Assembly (NCBI GenBank): GCA_947034885.2
Contig: OX344752.2
Location: forward strand, 2,294,001 to 2,358,000
From: Thuidium tamariscinum
Lineage: Eukaryota > Streptophyta > Bryopsida > Hypnales > Thuidiaceae
DNA: 64,000 nt
Reading direction: 5' to 3'
Within the stretch, counting starts at the first letter, position 1. Each line of letters starts with the position of its first letter. The position numbers were made by a program, and so were the translations under genes. The notes under the pieces were generated by a model that ran no database searches, was not told where the DNA came from, and worked only from the letters and a program-made list of their open reading frames with translations. Positions 60,955 to 64,000 of this stretch are shown here, in pieces.

Positions 60955-61320
60955 TTGCAGGGCCGTGCGGACGTCCGGACATCCAGCGTCCAGCATCCGG
61001 CACCCCGTGGATGTCCTGTGACATTTGAATTTCCTTATTTAGTGCGCCCGGTAAAAAACAGAGGCGGACAGCCGCCCCGGCTGTCGGCGTCGGAGGTCCC
61101 GTCCGACTGCTTGTCCGCCCCGACCGCTGGCGTCGGAGGTCCCGTCCGACCACCTGTCCGCCCCGACCGCCGGCGTTGGAGGTCCCGTCCGCTGCGCCCG
61201 TCTCAGCGTCCGCCCCAACCGCCGGCGTCCGCCACGAAAGCGATCCCGTCCGCTCCGACCGACCGCGTCCGCCACGCGTCCGTGATGGCGTCCGCATCGA
61301 CCCTGATGAGAATGTCTGGA
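60955..61320. repeat. GC-rich CGTCCG minisatellite
   Basis: About four degenerate units of about 43 bp or slightly longer between 61065 and 61250 follow GTCCGCCCCGACCGC, GGCGTCGGAGGTCCCGTCCG. CGTCCG/CGTCCGC words continue to 61300 and also precede it. GC is extreme relative to the AT-rich flanks. Open frames on both strands are by-products of the repeat. Confidence 0.65.
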
Positions 61321-61635
61321 AAAAAAAATTAAAACTTTTCACCGTATAAGGTAACTAGTCAATTTAAGAGCTAAAACTGAATTTTGGGGAGGGGAAACGT
61401 CTTAAAATATTTTCCAGTAAATTGCCTTTGAAAGACAAGTGGAATTGACATCTAACCGAAATTGTTTTATAATTTTTGAAGTTTTGTGGAATTAGTTATG
61501 AATTTTTGAAGTTGAAAGGGCATAGGGCTTTGAAAACACCTACCCCTGCAATGTACACCTTTTGTACATTGCTAAAGGCTACAAAAAGCAACATGTACAA
61601 GTAGTGAAAGTAGGCGGTTTTAGGAGCATTGAACT

Positions 61636-61776
61636 TGCAATTGGTGGGGAAATTCATAATTAATTTTTGGAACAATGTACTTGATTACTTGAACAAGTTA
61701 ACAAGAAGATCAACAAGTTGGTTTTCCAAAAAAAAAATTAATGATGAAGATTTTGATTTTATAATTCCTTTAGGCG
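61636..61776. repeat. Right-end fragment of an F-family element
   Basis: It matches the right end of the 61996-63206 copy (ATTGGTGGGGAAATTCA, ACAAGTTGGTTTTC, GAAGATTTTGATTTT) and ends CCTTTAGGCG followed by TTAA (61777-61780). The left end was not found; the GC-rich minisatellite lies just upstream and may have been inside it. Confidence 0.5.
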
Positions 61777-61995
61777 TTAATAGTCAGTAGTCATCAATAA
61801 TGGCAAATGACCCTATTAAACTGATACTAAAAAAATTAATAATTTTGTTTCTAAATTCAAGAAATTTAAATTTTACTAGTAAAAACATTGAATATTAAGT
61901 AGTATTAAAATAATTTTAAAATAATGATGAAAATAATAAAATAATAATAATCTTGAAAACAACATCTTTATGTGGTTACATTGATTCCACATTAA

Positions 61996-63206
61996 CCCCT
62001 AAAATTTAGGCATAAAAAAAGTGGATGTGCCTTGTTCAACTTTGATTCTAACTTTCAATATAGCCATTTTGGTATTTCACTTAAAATAAGAAAATGAAGC
62101 TTGAAAACTTTTCTTTTTATTTCAACTTAAAATTTTGAAAAATTCCAAGAATTGAAAAATTTATTGCAATTGCAAGTTCTATGTGTTGAAATCCGTCAAA
62201 CACAATACATTGTCTTTTTCATTCATATTTATTTGTTTTAAGATCAATCCTTAATTTCAATTGCAATATTCAGTTTTCCATTTAACATTCATTAATGGTG
62301 AAAATTTCAAACTATTCCAATATATAGTATAATTGATATAATTTTCTTAACTTCTTACTTTAAAATTATTACAATAATATGTAGTTTTCATCAAGCAATT
62401 TGTAGAAAAATAGAATATGTAGAAAGTAGAATTTTACAATAGAATTTCTCTTGATAATGTATAAAATCAAAAATTTAATTTTCTTTAATAGCCAAATTTG
62501 ACTTTGAGGTCTTTGTTATTGTAGTTTTTGGTTCAAAATTTTTTAAAGGCAAATTGAAAATTATATATAGTGATCTCCATTTATACTTGTACCTTTGGAA
62601 GAAATTGAAAGTATTTCGGATTTTTTCTGCTAGTTTTCCTATATTTATTTTTAATTTTTGTAAAAAAATGATAACGATTAGAATTTTTCTCAAAATCAAT
62701 TGCTCCCATTTTTGGATCAATTGATAATCAACTATTGTTTCAATCAAATTTTTGTTTCAATTGATTTTGTTATTTTTGTTTCAATTAAAAATCGGCACAA
62801 AATCAATTGAAACCAAAATATAAATTTTATATCGATAAAATTCATAGTTTTTATTCTATTTGGTCAAATATCATCCTTAAGCTAAAATAAGCATATCTTA
62901 TTTTGTTCAAACATCAATCTTATATTTTTATTACTTGAAACTATGAATTTTATATCACTATGAGGAAATTCAAATGATTTTGAGAGAAATTTTAGTCATC
63001 TTTTTAGTTGCAAATATTAATTGGTGGGGAAATTCACAATAAAATTTTGGAACAATGTACCCTATTACTTGAACAAGTTAACAAAAAGATCGACAAGTTG
63101 GTTTTCTTAAAAAAAATTTAATCATGAAGATTTTGATTTTTGACATTCCTTTCGGGACAAGTTTTTAGTATTTTGAAGTGCATTTGGGGCACCAGTCCTT
63201 TTGGGG
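61996..63206. mobile_element. F-family TTAA-flanked element (copy 4)
   Basis: TTAA (61992-61995), CCCCTAAAAT at the left end, CCTTTTGGGG at the right end, TTAA (63207-63210). The left part is homologous to 59517-60371 and the right part to 61636-61776, showing a real family. 1,211 bp, no recognisable transposase. Confidence 0.6.
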
Positions 63207-63756
63207 TTAATGGCATTTTCGAATTTTGAATCATGATTGTCCATGTCATGATTTTATTTAAAATTGCCATAAATTTCTCAAAGCTCCGCAAAAAGAATTT
63301 TGTCATTTGAATTTCATTTGTGAAACGTTTGTACACCTCTGAAAAATATATAACTCTCTTGAAGTTCACCCTAACATACTCAGATTGCAAGTCAGGGCGC
63401 TAATAGGTACTTCTACCTTACTTACTACTTAGACCTTATATATCATGCAAATTGTTACACAACCTTATCAAGTATCTATGTGCACAACAACATCTACCAA
63501 CAATAAATACTATTGATCTCATTCCCCCCCCCCATGAATACGTTTGCCTATCAAGTATCAAAGATCATAAACATTAATAGTTGAAATTTTCAAATGCTTT
63601 CAGTAATTCAAAAAATATAATAGATTTCATTTGGGTTGCCATACATTGGTGCTCCGTATATATACTACATATTATATATGCCGCACGTGTACATTCTCTC
63701 TATAACATAGACTATATATCATTCTATACTTACGTATGTTACTATACTATGTCGAT

Positions 63757-64000
63757 CTATTCATACAAACGCCGAAAGTGTTCATTGGGAATAGGCCAGT
63801 TGAAAGTACTGGTCCAACGATTGATGATGCGTGCCAAACCGCCCGCATTCTCCGGGCCGTCTTTGCAAGGGCGCTCTAAGTACGCACGAAATGACATTGC
63901 CAACACTTGGTGATCAAATTTGTTCATACTTGCCGTTTCCATATTCAACTTGTGGTACTCCTCTGACATGCAATCCCTGTTAATTGCCATGGCTATTTTG
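63757..64000 (-). CDS. Unidentified coding segment running off the window
   Basis: A minus-strand frame open from the window edge to a stop at 63757, with an internal ATG at 63990. GC is higher than in the flanks and composition is protein-like (VLAMSFRAYLERPCKDGPEN, RWTSTFNWPIPNEHFRRLYE). It may be the last exon of a gene lying mostly beyond 64000. No domain recognised. Confidence 0.4.
   Translation of the reverse strand, partial: KIAMAINRDCMSEEYHKLNMETASMNKFDHQVLAMSFRAYLERPCKDGPENAGGLARIINRWTSTFNWPIPNEHFRRLYE

Noticed and set aside
60806-61342. Open frames of 78-178 codons on both strands
   Set aside because: They are low-complexity Arg/Gly/Pro/Ala translations of the GC-rich minisatellite.

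Overview
This window reads as nuclear DNA of a land plant. The two intact genes are class III (secretory) peroxidases, a family confined to the plant lineage, and next to each lie exon remnants of the plant TRAPPII subunit TRS130. Everything else is AT-rich and dominated by transposable elements. Intronless, GC-rich peroxidase genes in very AT-rich DNA, and a self-priming chromodomain retrotransposon, would suit a non-seed plant such as a bryophyte, but this is inference and the lineage is not established.

Layout. Bases 1-880 hold two short foldback elements. Bases 995-3610 (minus strand) are a decayed TRS130 gene, followed upstream by peroxidase 1 (3897-4898, minus) and its promoter. A second copy of this block lies about 52 kb away in the same orientation (54995-58347), with a truncated TRS130 remnant and peroxidase 2 (56213-57205). 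The two copies share at least one inactivating TRS130 lesion, so the pseudogene appears to have died before it was duplicated.

Between and around the two copies the DNA is a nest of elements. (1) An 'E' family has termini resembling GGGTGATTGCAAGAAACAC and 4-bp target duplications; four copies have clean ends (15740-16832, 48764-49497, 52681-53424, 58479-59506) and three are decayed or truncated. One is a 1.1-kb near-perfect palindrome. (2) An 'F' family is bounded by TTAA and CCCCTAAA/CCCTTAA termini (25016-25939, 28295-29888, 59517-60371, 61996-63206). (3) CACTA-like and hAT-like foldback elements occur, one nested inside another. (4) A 2.2-kb element has a 10-bp target duplication and carries further nested elements. 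(5) An 'H' family of old LTR-retrotransposon-like blocks has TATA boxes, AGC-rich minisatellites and a short conserved exon found four times. (6) A 2.5-kb non-autonomous Ty3/gypsy chromovirus (45522-48054) has near-identical LTRs, an AAACT target duplication, a gag gene with zinc knuckle, a partial integrase with chromodomain, and a primer-binding site complementary to its own LTR rather than to a tRNA.

Other features are a B3-domain pseudogene (23455-24126), a 291-bp-period tandem array of palindromes (33479-34270), a GC-rich minisatellite (60955-61320), and a few unidentified coding remnants. No tRNA, rRNA or CRISPR array was recognised. Only the two peroxidases look like intact cellular genes; they probably encode apoplastic haem peroxidases, and copy 2 has lost the TATA segment found upstream of copy 1.
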